This document shows, piece by piece, positions 9,229 to 17,345 of a stretch of 64,000 nt of DNA (position 1 is its first letter; each line of letters opens with the position of its first letter). The notes under the pieces are model-generated. The model worked only from the letters and a program-made list of their open reading frames with translations. It ran no database searches and was not told the origin of the DNA. The position numbers were made by a program, and so were the translations under genes. The DNA is from Niallia sp. Man26 (GTDB lineage Bacteria; Bacillota; Bacilli; Bacillales; Cytobacillaceae): NCBI RefSeq assembly GCF_022049065.2, contig NZ_CP095745.1:124001-188000 (forward strand). Reading direction: 5' to 3'.

Positions 9229-9360
9229 AAATACTATATTCACAGTTTGCACATACGTTCAAATACTATATTCATATTTCACATATTTTGAAATACAGCC
9301 TTTCTTAAACTAGATAACTGGAAATACAGTTAGTATATTTAACATAGCTTGAAATACATT
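9229..9360. repeat. Five phased AAATAC repeats downstream of rep (candidate origin)
   Basis: The core AAATAC recurs at 9229, 9261, 9291, 9322 and 9352, a spacing of 30-32 bases (about three helical turns). Extended matches are TTGAAATACA in the later copies and AAATACTATATTCA in the first two. The array lies 180 bases beyond the 3' end of the minus-strand Rep gene, where several Gram-positive theta plasmids keep their origin. A role as binding sites for that Rep is an inference. Confidence 0.5.
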
Positions 9361-9542
9361 AAAATTTAGCAACACTTAGTCTCCAATTTATATTTTTTAC
9401 ATAAAATCAGTAGTTGAAACATACGGTTATATGAATTATTAAAGGGAATATGTAAGAATACTATTCTAAGGGCATGACAAAAAGCCCTTTCTCCTTAAAA
9501 AACTTTGAAAAGGCTTAAAAGATTATTAGATTTTTTAAATTT

Positions 9543-10739
9543 TTAGTTTCTACTCTTTTCTTCTAGAAAGTAAGGATAATAACCATATAGCTTATGGTAA
9601 GTGTGACTAATCTCAATTACATCGCCTTCATCCATAAAACTTTCACGAAATTCATGAAGTGCTTTGGTAAACTGCCTATTTGCATAAGCACCAATAGATT
9701 TAATAGATGTTAACAGCCCTTTAAGGTGTAGCTCTTCCAGTGTATCGGCTACGGAAGAAATCGTGTAGTTTAGCATTTTTTTCGATAAGTTAACCACTTC
9801 AAAATGCATAGAGTAGTTCACCATTCTGCTTATAGACTTCTCAATGTCTTTTATTTGACGAAATTTCAAAGGTATATTCGCATTTTTGATTCTTGCAGCC
9901 ATTTCTTTTTTACATGCAGCAAATGTCTTCCTTTGACCTATTTCATTAATTTTTTTAAAACACACGCTGTTTAGAGTGAAATCAAACTTTTCAATGCATA
10001 CTTGTATAAATTCTCTTCTTCTATTTTGACGATTTGGAGAAGGTTGTTTTATTTTTTTCTCTACTGGAACAAAAGAAAATACATTTTTAATGATAGATAA
10101 GTAGTTTCTTACTCTTTTTGCTGTAGTGTTTAGAGTTTTCTTAAGATAGGACATCGTTCTATCCCCTTTAACCAACTCCACATCTTCTACAGTTCTACGA
10201 TTAATCCCAATTTGTCGTTGAATATACTCACACAGTTTCAACAACAGGATTGGTCCTCTTTGATAACGCTGTTTAATTAATTGGCCAAAGATTTTTTCCT
10301 GGAATAGAGCCATTGGTATATGGAAATAGGATGATTTCTCTTCACTGTAACTAGTAATCAAATTATTATATTTACCGTAATCAACGATTTCATAATGCAT
10401 GTCTTGTTCTGTATGTACTTCCGCTATGTAATTTCTTTCTAGTAATTTATCAAATGCTTTTTTTACTGTTTCATATGTAAGATCATGGTCTGTTGAGATA
10501 TTAGAAATACATAATTGTTTGCGTTCGCTTACAGCAGGATCTTTTGTAAGTGAACGAATTTGTCCCATTTCATCTGTGTATAAGTGAAGAATCATAAATA
10601 AAGAGATTTCAGAAGTAGTTATTGGATTATATGATAATTCTAGGTCGTATTTAACGATTTTATCCAAATGTTTTTTGAAGAATTTAACCCCATCAATAGT
10701 AAGGGTTTGAGGTTTTGGCGGTGGTATTAACACTGACAT
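9543..10739 (-). CDS. Replication initiator-like protein controlled by an antisense RNA
   Basis: The open frame reaches 10766, but AAGGAG sits nine bases before ATG 10739, which is the chosen start (398 residues). The N-terminal half resembles a winged-helix replication or regulatory protein (ISTDHDLTYETVKKAFDKLL, then RNYIAEVH). The middle is basic (KKIKQPSPNRQNRRRE) and the C-terminus is helical. I do not recognise a named Rep family. The evidence for a replication role is contextual: a structured leader with an antisense RNA gene and attenuator upstream, a phased repeat array downstream, and a neighbouring replicon. The alternative is a plasmid transcription factor. Confidence 0.55.
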   Translation of the reverse strand: MSVLIPPPKPQTLTIDGVKFFKKHLDKIVKYDLELSYNPITTSEISLFMILHLYTDEMGQIRSLTKDPAVSERKQLCISNISTDHDLTYETVKKAFDKLLERNYIAEVHTEQDMHYEIVDYGKYNNLITSYSEEKSSYFHIPMALFQEKIFGQLIKQRYQRGPILLLKLCEYIQRQIGINRRTVEDVELVKGDRTMSYLKKTLNTTAKRVRNYLSIIKNVFSFVPVEKKIKQPSPNRQNRRREFIQVCIEKFDFTLNSVCFKKINEIGQRKTFAACKKEMAARIKNANIPLKFRQIKDIEKSISRMVNYSMHFEVVNLSKKMLNYTISSVADTLEELHLKGLLTSIKSIGAYANRQFTKALHEFRESFMDEGDVIEISHTYHKLYGYYPYFLEEKSRN

Positions 10740-10854
10740 ATTACTTTGCTCCTTTTTATACAACAAAAAGACGATGAACCCTTATAAAGGAAAACATCGT
10801 CAATTTTTGTCAAAAAAAGCAGACACAAAATAGACATTTTAGCAGGATTTTGTT

Positions 10855-10883
10855 TTGACTTTCTACTTATATTCATGTAAACT
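10855..10883 (+). promoter_or_regulatory. Promoter of the antisense RNA
   Basis: TTGACT at 10855-10860 and TAAACT at 10878-10883 are separated by 17 bases. Transcription would start near 10890, a few bases before the first stem of the antisense RNA. Confidence 0.7.
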
Positions 10884-10889
10884 ATCGAT

Positions 10890-11000
10890 ATAAGTCGATA
10901 AGACAAAAACAGACTTCCTGTCAGTGTTTTCCCTAGTGCTTTTAGGGGGAACCGTCTAAGAGTGTGGGGACACTACTTAGATGGCGGGAGTCTTTTTTTA
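10890..11000 (+). ncRNA. Countertranscribed RNA opposite the rep leader
   Basis: A promoter TTGACT-N17-TAAACT precedes a stretch of about 110 bases that folds into three stems. The closing stem is agacttcc (10911-10918) with gggagtct (10986-10993). Inside it are gttttcccta / tagggggaac (10926-10952) and tctaag-agtgt / acact-cttaga (10955-10981). A run of seven T follows the closing stem, which makes it an intrinsic terminator. The opposite strand carries a strong promoter reading through the same DNA toward rep. On that strand the outer stem (agactccc / ggaagtct) ends in GTTTTT, an attenuator-like signal. This is the arrangement used for copy control in pIP501-type plasmids; the parallel is inferred. 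Confidence 0.75.
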
Positions 11001-11025
11001 TTGTCATTCCGATTTAGTTGAGATT

Positions 11026-11054
11026 AGTATAGCAATAAAATCCAGCAGATGCAA
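11026..11054 (-). promoter_or_regulatory. Promoter of the rep leader transcript
   Basis: Reading the minus strand, TTGCAT (11049-11054) and TATACT (11026-11031) are separated by 17 bases. The predicted start near 11019 makes a leader of about 280 bases before the rep start codon, fully covering the antisense RNA gene. Confidence 0.75.
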
Positions 11055-11175
11055 TACGTTTACAAGGATTGAAACTTTGTCTATTACTAATATTTTCTAT
11101 TTTCTACTTAAACCCTATTGATTCTCTCCTTTTTTTCTGTATTTAAAACTCCTATTAAATCAATAATATATTCAT

Positions 11176-11225
11176 ATAAATGAAACACCCTGAATAAAAT
11201 TTATTATTCAGGGTGTTTCATTTAT
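11176..11225. terminator. Long perfect hairpin terminator after the Rep_3 gene
   Basis: Two perfect 21-base arms (11176-11196 and 11205-11225) centred on aaacaccctg / cagggtgttt flank an 8-base loop. They lie 20 bases beyond the stop of the minus-strand Rep_3 gene and separate the two replication modules. Confidence 0.85.
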
Positions 11226-11244
11226 ATTTTTATGTACGTAAAAT

Positions 11245-12462
11245 TTAGGTAGTAATCAATTTGTTCTTTCGTTGCTGACTAATTTCATTGTATATTTCAT
11301 CCTGGCGATTATCCCATATCTCAATTGCTTCTTCTTCTGAAACATACTTACTGAAAAATTTTATGGCCGGCTGTCTTAACATATAAATTGGCATATGTTC
11401 TATACGCTTAACCCTTCTCTTAGGGACATTATCTTTTATAAACTCTCGAATGGCTTCTTCGACTGGGTCAATAATCAATTCTGGTTCATGTATTTCGTCT
11501 TCAATGGATTGAGCATAATCTAGTTGTATTGCTTTTATGGCATAGCCTGCTCTTTTTTTTATGTCTTTTCTAGTCAAAACATAATTTATATTCCTTCTGA
11601 TTTGATCCTCTGAAAACTCTTTTATTAACCATTCGATTTTATCTGCAGATATGCCTAGATTAGATAATAGAATTTGTAAATCATCAAAAAGTGAAAGTTG
11701 CTTATCTTCTACTTGTTTAGATTCATCTAGAACTACTTCTATCAATTGATGAGAGTTACTATTAATAATAAATTCGATACTGGTTACTTTTCTTCCAGTC
11801 TTAATTTCATTAAACATGAAACTAATGTCTGTATTATTGTTTACTTCATTCTGGGCCACTAATAATACTTTGCTTTTAAAATGTCCATATTGCTTATATT
11901 TAGTAGGTTCTATTCCTAAAAATGCGCGTAATTCCATTAGTGTTAACTTTCTTTTTTTAATTCTTTCATACTGTTTAAGTAGTTCATATATTCTAATTGA
12001 ATAGACAGAATTAAGACGTACAACATTCTCAAGTTGATAGGATGTAAACTTATCTTTTAGTTCTAGAAAAAAACCTTTTAATTCAGGATGGAATTGTAGA
12101 GTTATATAGCCTTCATTGTCTTCATATATAGAAGTAATTACCCAACTATAATTTCGTTGCTTACCATCCTTTTTTATCGTTAGAACCTTTGTTTGAAGGC
12201 CATTGACTATTTCTCTTAGGTAAGAATAGAATCCGGTTCTTTTTGAGTTTCCGATAATCTCTATAAAATCTCTAGCCCTGAAACGATATGTTTTTAATGT
12301 CTCATCACTTGGCTGAACTTTAGAAGCCATTACCAGCAGAATACGCTGCTCTTGTAAGGATAATTTATATGTACTTTCAATTAACTCATTTGATTTGGTC
12401 ACCCAGTTTTTTGTACTGATACTATCGAGTTCATTTTCATTATCAATAATTAAATCATCCAT
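11245..12462 (-). CDS. Rep_3-family (RepB-like) replication initiator
   Basis: This iteron-binding initiator family starts theta replication. The N-terminal winged-helix domain shows typical sequence: NELIESTYKLSLQEQRILLV, then YRFRARDFIEIIG. A second domain contains VVRLNSVYSIRIYELLKQYE and KLTLMELRAFLGI. TTG 12474 opens the frame, but GGAGG five bases before ATG 12462 fixes the start (405 residues). The gene is followed by a long terminator and preceded by an iteron array, which together make a complete basic replicon. The C-terminal 150 residues are less typical and may contact host replication proteins. Confidence 0.88.
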   Translation of the reverse strand: MDDLIIDNENELDSISTKNWVTKSNELIESTYKLSLQEQRILLVMASKVQPSDETLKTYRFRARDFIEIIGNSKRTGFYSYLREIVNGLQTKVLTIKKDGKQRNYSWVITSIYEDNEGYITLQFHPELKGFFLELKDKFTSYQLENVVRLNSVYSIRIYELLKQYERIKKRKLTLMELRAFLGIEPTKYKQYGHFKSKVLLVAQNEVNNNTDISFMFNEIKTGRKVTSIEFIINSNSHQLIEVVLDESKQVEDKQLSLFDDLQILLSNLGISADKIEWLIKEFSEDQIRRNINYVLTRKDIKKRAGYAIKAIQLDYAQSIEDEIHEPELIIDPVEEAIREFIKDNVPKRRVKRIEHMPIYMLRQPAIKFFSKYVSEEEAIEIWDNRQDEIYNEISQQRKNKLITT

Positions 12463-12483
12463 AGAATCCTCCAAAATAGTTAT

Positions 12484-12546
12484 ACTATCACTAAATTATC
12501 ATAAGGTGATAGTATTGTAAACTAACCATGGAATCATATTTAGTTT
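12484..12546 (-). promoter_or_regulatory. Rep_3 promoter with iteron half-site operator
   Basis: On the minus strand TTTACA-N17-TAATTT lies just upstream of the start. It overlaps an inverted pair of iteron half-sites, actatcac (12484-12491) and gtgatagt (12506-12513). The layout suggests autoregulation by Rep, as in other iteron plasmids. Confidence 0.55.
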
Positions 12547-12580
12547 AACCATTGAAATACAGGACTAGATGACAAGATTT

Positions 12581-13555
12581 TAACTATCACTAATTTTGCG
12601 TTCTATGCTTTTCTATTAGAAATGCTTGCAAAATTGGTGATAGTTAAGCTAAATATCACTATTCAATTAGAAAACTATCACTCTTTATAGATAAGTAGCT
12701 TTTAATAGAAGAATGATAGACTATCTAAAGATCACAATTTCGTAAAAAACTTATATAAATGCAGAGTAATTAGTGCTTGTTACAACTAAATAAGCGCAAA
12801 ATTAGTGATAGTTAATTCGTAAAAGACTTAATTACGCAAAATTGGTGATAGTTAATTCGAATCTTTCAAACGCAAAATTAGTGATAGTTAGAAATTCTTA
12901 TGCGCAAAATTAGTGATACTTAAGGTGATTTATTTTAAATATCACCAAGAAAAAACGACATTTTCTGCGTTTTTCTTTTGTAATTCTATAATTTAAAGCA
13001 AGATGCGCAAAATCGGTGATAGTTATTAAACGTTACATATCCAAATTTAATAAAATAATTACTGTAGATGAAGTATTAACAAAAAAATAAAAGTGATACT
13101 TCCCCCGCAAAATTAGTGATAGTTGGGGTTTTAAGCGTAATTCACACGCTAAATTAGTGATATTATCGCGCTAAAAACGTGATAGTTAACGCAATTTTAG
13201 CGATATTTGACGCGAAATTAGTGATACTTATACGCAAAATTAGTGATTCTTAACGCTAAAAACGTGATAGTTAACGCTAAATTAGTGTTCATTCACGCAA
13301 AATTAGTGATAGTTAAACCTCTTAAACCCTTGCTATTACTACGTTATTCGACACCATAAAACATTTAAAACAATATAATAAATTAAAACAATATAATAAA
13401 ACATTAAAACAAGAATATAATTGTTAGTTTGTTCATAAGATTATAAGTTGGTTTGAATTATCTGTTTTAAAAAAAAATGAAATTCGTTTGCTTATTACTT
13501 TTTCTACGTGAATATTTCTTTTTAATAACTTTTCCAGCTAAATTTTGTGATAGTA
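12581..13555. repeat. Iteron array (oriV) of the Rep_3 replicon
   Basis: A 20-base unit with consensus cgcaaaattagtgatagtta recurs about 16 times. One copy is inverted (12581-12600). Direct copies start near 12628, 12795, 12834, 12870, 12902, 13005, 13106, 13146, 13168, 13189, 13210, 13232, 13253, 13274 and 13295, with a degenerate copy near 13537. The copies from 13146 to 13315 are almost head-to-tail at a 21-22 base period (two helical turns); the earlier ones are spread out. Variants (ctaaaaacgtgatag) differ in the left half, while gtgata is nearly constant. Confidence 0.88.
13355..13430. other. AT-rich repeated stretch beside the iterons (candidate unwinding element)
   Basis: Three short repeats of taaaacaatataata / aaaacattaaaaca form an almost pure A+T block right after the dense iterons. 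Such blocks serve as DNA unwinding elements in iteron origins; the role here is inferred. No convincing DnaA box was found. Confidence 0.5.
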
Positions 13556-13990
13556 TAAATTGCTTTTGTAATAGCAGCATTTTTAAATATCACTTTTGAC
13601 ACAATTAATTATCTCCTTATGAAAAGTCCCCTTCTTCTATTAGAACTTAAATTAAACTTAAAAATATTAGGTGAACTCTCTTCTGCAATATCTATATATC
13701 ACATCCACATCCACTAAATTAAAAATACAAAGTGATCTTTAGTCTCAATGCAATCTTTATAAAAATACAGTTTTATTCAATCTTATTATTTGAACAACAA
13801 TATTTGCTGACAATTTTCTATTTTGCAATACACAATTGGATAGCTTTCACTATTAAACTTACCAAGCACATTGTTTCAAGGAAACTATATTTAGTATATT
13901 TTTACTCTACAAGTGATTGTTACTTCATATATGAAGTACTTTTATTCTTAGAATAGGATACATGTAGAAGTCAAAATAACAAAATAATTT
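13556..13990. other. Gap between oriV and the partition locus
   Basis: This is AT-rich sequence between the replication and partition modules. A frame opening with GTG at 13732 lacks a ribosome site and codes for an unlikely Phe/Tyr-rich product. I see no gene here. Confidence 0.4.
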
Positions 13991-13997
13991 AAAAACA

Positions 13998-14107
13998 ACA
14001 TTGCATACTTATTGCATGCAAATAAGCGAGTATAAAATTGGTATGTATGCAAATTGCATGCGTATAGACAAATATACTTTGACAAATGTATGCAATTTGC
14101 ATACAAT
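13998..14107. promoter_or_regulatory. parC-like centromere with parM promoter
   Basis: TGCAT-centred palindromes are packed into about 110 bases: attgcatgcaaat near 14019, gtatgcaaattgcatgc near 14044 and tgtatgcaatttgcataca at 14087-14105. The last lies inside a near-consensus promoter TTGACA (14079-14084)-N17-TACAAT (14102-14107). A protein bound to the palindromes would repress the operon, as ParR does at parC. Confidence 0.75.
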
Positions 14108-14145
14108 AGATAATAGAACATGTACTATTATTAGGAGGGAAATCC

Positions 14146-15288
14146 ATGGCAAGATTCGTATCAATTGATATAGGAAATGACGCAGTAAAAGGATATTTAG
14201 GAGATTTAGAAAATAAGATATACATACCAAACGTTATAGCTGATTTAAAAGATCGTGACATAGTTGAAATGGAGAAAGAACCATTAAATGCACTTCATGT
14301 TGAAATAACTTCGTCTGCATTAAAAATTAAAAATGGCTCATTCGCCGTCGGGAAATTAGCATCAAAATACCCTAACAATGATGAGTTAACACCTGAACAG
14401 GACAAATCAGAAAGTGATCAACCTATTGTATTATTGCTAACAACCTTAGCCTACGATGCAATAAGTAAATTTAAAGAAGAAGATGGAGTTATTGAAGCAA
14501 CATATTATCTTTCAACAGGATTACCATTAGATGAAACAAAAAAAGGTAAAGCAAAAGAGTTTAGAAAGAAACTGAAGTCTGCTCAACATGAAGTGAAGTT
14601 CCTTAAAACTCCTAATTTTGAAAATAAAATTGTTAGAATTAAATTTGAGCAAGTGATAGTTAACACGGAAGGTTTTGCAGCATATGTAGACTTAACTACA
14701 AATGACAATGGTTCTACAAAAAACGAAGAACTACTTGGCAAAACAATATTAATTAATGACATTGGTGGTCTATCAACGGATTCAGCAATTATCACAAAAG
14801 ATGCTGAAGTAGACAATGAATATAGTGATGGAATTAAAAAAGGTGTTTCCACATACTTAGATAACATCATAAAAAGAGTTTATTCTACACACAAATATAC
14901 TATAAAAAGCCGACGTTCTTTAGTAGAAATAATAACTAATACAGATTCAGAAGAACAATATCACATTTGGGTAGACGGTAACAGAGTATCAATTAAAGGT
15001 ATTGTCGATGAGGAATTATCAATATTAGCAAAAGAAGAGTACAAACTAATTAAAGAACTATGGAGAAATGTACCAGATACACGCTTAGCTTACCAAATTG
15101 GTGGTGGTTCGGTAGTATTAAAACCTTATTTAACAGAAATAAATCAAGCAGATAAGAATTATCCACTTCGATTTGTATCTGCTGAGGAAAGTGTATGGAT
15201 GATTGCTAGAGCTTACTTCAAAATCTTGATGATGTATGCAGATAGTAAAGGTATTTCTATTAATGAAGCAGCTGCTTCAAGTGAGTGA
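14146..15288 (+). CDS. parM: ParM/StbA-family actin-like partition ATPase
   Basis: This 380-residue actin-fold protein forms filaments that push or pull plasmid copies apart. The phosphate-1 motif is at the N-terminus (VSIDIGNDAVKGY) and a second nucleotide-binding segment is near residue 205 (ILINDIGGLSTDSAI). An adenosine-type Gly motif follows (YQIGGGSVVLKP, near residue 320). AGGAGGG precedes the ATG, and a strong promoter with palindromic operators lies just upstream. The gene ends in a TGATG junction seven bases before the ParR-like gene. It is diverged from R1 ParM and closer in layout to StbA proteins of Bacillus plasmids. Confidence 0.85.
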   Translation: MARFVSIDIGNDAVKGYLGDLENKIYIPNVIADLKDRDIVEMEKEPLNALHVEITSSALKIKNGSFAVGKLASKYPNNDELTPEQDKSESDQPIVLLLTTLAYDAISKFKEEDGVIEATYYLSTGLPLDETKKGKAKEFRKKLKSAQHEVKFLKTPNFENKIVRIKFEQVIVNTEGFAAYVDLTTNDNGSTKNEELLGKTILINDIGGLSTDSAIITKDAEVDNEYSDGIKKGVSTYLDNIIKRVYSTHKYTIKSRRSLVEIITNTDSEEQYHIWVDGNRVSIKGIVDEELSILAKEEYKLIKELWRNVPDTRLAYQIGGGSVVLKPYLTEINQADKNYPLRFVSAEESVWMIARAYFKILMMYADSKGISINEAAASSE

Positions 15289-15294
15289 TGAATC

Positions 15295-15744
15295 GTGGGT
15301 TTTTATGAACCAGGTAAAACAATATCTTTCAGATTACCACAAAATACACCTAAGTCAGTCATTGAACATCTAAACAAACGAAAAAGTGAATTAGGGAGAA
15401 ATTTCAGCAGTGAAATTGCTCCCCTGTTTGTTAATTCAATAGATAATTCATTTGGATCAAATCAGGCTGATTCTATAAATATCCCCCTTCCCTCTAATTT
15501 AAGTTTAGAACAGAGAGAATGGTTAAATTCATCATATACTAAAACGCTTTTAAGTCAGTTAATACACCAAGTTGTTAACCACCAATTAACCTCCCCTTTT
15601 TCTTTTGACGGAGATGGTATTCAAAATGTTAGCAAACAAACAGAAGATATCGAACCAGAACAGAAATCATTTAAAGTAAATTCAACTACAAGCAGTTTTA
15701 TTCAGAAAACTTTTTTGAATTTCGACGATGATGACGATGATTAA
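15295..15744 (+). CDS. ParR-like DNA-binding partner of ParM
   Basis: The start is GTG 15295, just beyond the parM stop, with only a weak ribosome site, so translation is probably coupled. The first 45 residues look like a ribbon-helix-helix fold: a strand KTISFRLPQ, then helices SVIEHLNKRKSEL and FSSEIAPLFV. The rest is polar and ends in an acidic tail of six Asp. In ParMR systems a ribbon-helix-helix ParR binds the centromere and caps the filament with its C-terminus. This assignment rests on position, fold guess and the upstream palindromes. Confidence 0.65.
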   Translation: MGFYEPGKTISFRLPQNTPKSVIEHLNKRKSELGRNFSSEIAPLFVNSIDNSFGSNQADSINIPLPSNLSLEQREWLNSSYTKTLLSQLIHQVVNHQLTSPFSFDGDGIQNVSKQTEDIEPEQKSFKVNSTTSSFIQKTFLNFDDDDDD

Positions 15745-15768
15745 TCCCCTCTTTGTGGGGATTTTTTA
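15743..15768 (+). terminator. Terminator of the partition operon
   Basis: The hairpin aatcccc-tctttgt-ggggatt is followed by a T run. It overlaps the stop codon of the ParR-like gene. Confidence 0.85.
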
Positions 15769-15875
15769 TTGAGTCAATTAATAGTTTATACTGTGAATAA
15801 TAAGGGTTTTAAAGTAAAATTAGTATAAAGTCACTCTACATATACGCTATAAACACCTAGGACTTCTTGGAATTG

Positions 15876-16275
15876 TAGTCTATAGTTGTTGTGTGATTTA
15901 TATATAGAACACACATTTTGGCTACAATTAGTTCATTTGTTGATTACTATTAGTACATAAAATAGTAGGTTTTTAAAGTTGTACTCTATAAGTAATCTGT
16001 TGTCTATATGTGAATCACTTAGAGTAAGTCATTAGTCAACTAATTGTGGAATAAAGTTAGTTTACATACAAGGTGTGTGGTCTATAATTTTTGTGTGAAA
16101 TACAACTATCCCATATTTATAAATCGATATTCTATGGTTTGCAGGGTACTGTTTAGTAGTTGTAGAATACATTATTGAGCGCATTTAGTTGTAATAAGTA
16201 ATTTTGGTATAAAAATACCCAAAAAGAGTTATAGATTTATTGGATGTGGTCTATATATATGCTGGAGTCTATATT
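15876..16275. repeat. Dispersed GTCTATA repeats upstream of a MerR-like gene
   Basis: The motif GTxGTCTATA, often followed by TTGTGTG, recurs at about 15876, 15999, 16076, 16247 and 16264. An inverted relative (tatagaacacacat) lies at 15903-15916. The 570-base gap has no gene. The repeats could be binding sites for the protein encoded directly downstream, or a second centromere or origin. Confidence 0.5.
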
Positions 16276-16351
16276 TGGATTACAAATTATAAATGTTGTG
16301 TTGAGACTAAATACTTCGTTTTAGTTTACATAATATAAGGAGTTGGTTTCA

Positions 16352-17020
16352 TTGAATTATTGGAAAATAAGTGATTTTACAGAACAAATTAAGTTAGCGT
16401 TTGAGCACGAAAAAATCCATATGAATACAATTGATGGATGGTTTAAAGCTCTTGAGAGTAAAAGGATTCATTATGTTATGCGGACAGAAGATACTAAAGA
16501 AAAAGTTTATGATGATTTGGATTTACAAATAGCAATATTTATAAAAAAACGTAGAGAAGAAAAATGGTCCTTAGCAGCTATATATGACGATCTGGCAAAT
16601 CATGTTGAACTAAGGGGATTCCCTGCTGATGAAGTTGGACCCGTAGCGTTTGAAGGTGATTTTGAAACATTAAAAAAACAAATAAGTGAAGAATTAAGGC
16701 AAACATTTAATCAAATGGCAGCATCACAAATCGAGGAAATAAAAAAACATTATGATTCAATAATAGAGAAAATACCAAAACTCCCATCACCAGAGGAGCA
16801 AAAAGAAACAAGATTTAAAGAAATGGTAGTAAGAAGAAGAGTAGAAGCTGCTCTTGAACATGAAGCTATTGAAATGTGGTCTACAAAATCAGAAAGCGAG
16901 AGATATAAAAAGGTAGGACTATTTAGGAAAGAAGAAGACTTTAATAAAAGGTATGAATTCATTAGGAATTATATAAATGAAAATTATGAAGAAAAGTTAA
17001 AAAAAGAATTTGATCTATAA
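16352..17020 (+). CDS. MerR-like HTH / coiled-coil DNA-binding protein
   Basis: TAAGGAG ends at 16342, so TTG 16352 (nine bases on) is a better start than TTG 16343. The protein (222 residues) opens with a MerR-like or RacA-like helix-turn-helix (NYWKISDFTEQI, then MNTIDGWFKALESKRIHYV and IFIKKRREEKWSLAAIYDDL). It continues as a long charged coiled coil and ends in a basic helical segment. Similar plasmid and phage proteins are annotated as MerR/DUF3967-type regulators. A structural or partition role is possible given the repeat-rich DNA upstream. Confidence 0.6.
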   Translation: MNYWKISDFTEQIKLAFEHEKIHMNTIDGWFKALESKRIHYVMRTEDTKEKVYDDLDLQIAIFIKKRREEKWSLAAIYDDLANHVELRGFPADEVGPVAFEGDFETLKKQISEELRQTFNQMAASQIEEIKKHYDSIIEKIPKLPSPEEQKETRFKEMVVRRRVEAALEHEAIEMWSTKSESERYKKVGLFRKEEDFNKRYEFIRNYINENYEEKLKKEFDL

Positions 17021-17162
17021 GTGGAGCAACTTTACTAGTTATGTAGTATTTTAATGTACCTAATGTACAAGAAATTAATTATAAAGTGGTGCATTGAGAA
17101 ATTCATTAGAATAATTTCCTATATAAAAGCCGTTGGAATAAAAAATAAAAGGTGGAATTTTC

Positions 17163-17345
17163 TTGGAAGAAAAAGATAAAGCCATGTTAAATGAAAAAGC
17201 GTTAGAGTATGCAAAAGGTACGGCAGCTATTGAAGGTTTATATTTATCTAAAGAACAAGAAAAATTAATTAGAGAAAAGGCGGAAGGGAAAATTACTCAC
17301 GAAGAATTTATTAAAAAAGCAGTGGAGTTAGCAAATGGGAAATAG
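17163..17345 (+). CDS. Fic antitoxin (VbhA/class I type)
   Basis: This 60-residue helical protein starts at TTG 17163 behind AAAGGTGGA. It carries the class I Fic inhibitory motif (S/T)xxxE(G/N) as TAAIEG at residues about 20-25. In this family the Glu of that helix pushes into the ATP site of the partner Fic protein and blocks AMPylation. It overlaps the fic gene by 11 bases, so both are made together. Confidence 0.85.
   Translation: MEEKDKAMLNEKALEYAKGTAAIEGLYLSKEQEKLIREKAEGKITHEEFIKKAVELANGK

Noticed and set aside
10905..11000. Riboswitch
   Set aside because: The fold is on the strand opposite rep with its own promoter and terminator, and the rep promoter faces it, so an antisense RNA explains it better.
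12581..13315. Possible CRISPR array
   Set aside because: The repeated unit is 20 bases, head-to-tail in part, without unique spacers of constant length or cas genes, and sits beside a Rep_3 gene: iterons.
13732..13956. 74-codon open frame between oriV and par
   Set aside because: GTG start without a ribosome site; composition is that of AT-rich non-coding DNA (Phe, Tyr, Leu, Ile).
13989..14261. Minus-strand frames over the parC region
   Set aside because: They are the complement of the centromere palindromes and the start of parM; no ribosome site.
15295..15744. Reading the poly-Asp protein as a chance frame
   Set aside because: Rejected as non-coding at first because of its weak ribosome site, but kept as a gene: coupled position, fold-like N-terminus and a terminator at its stop.
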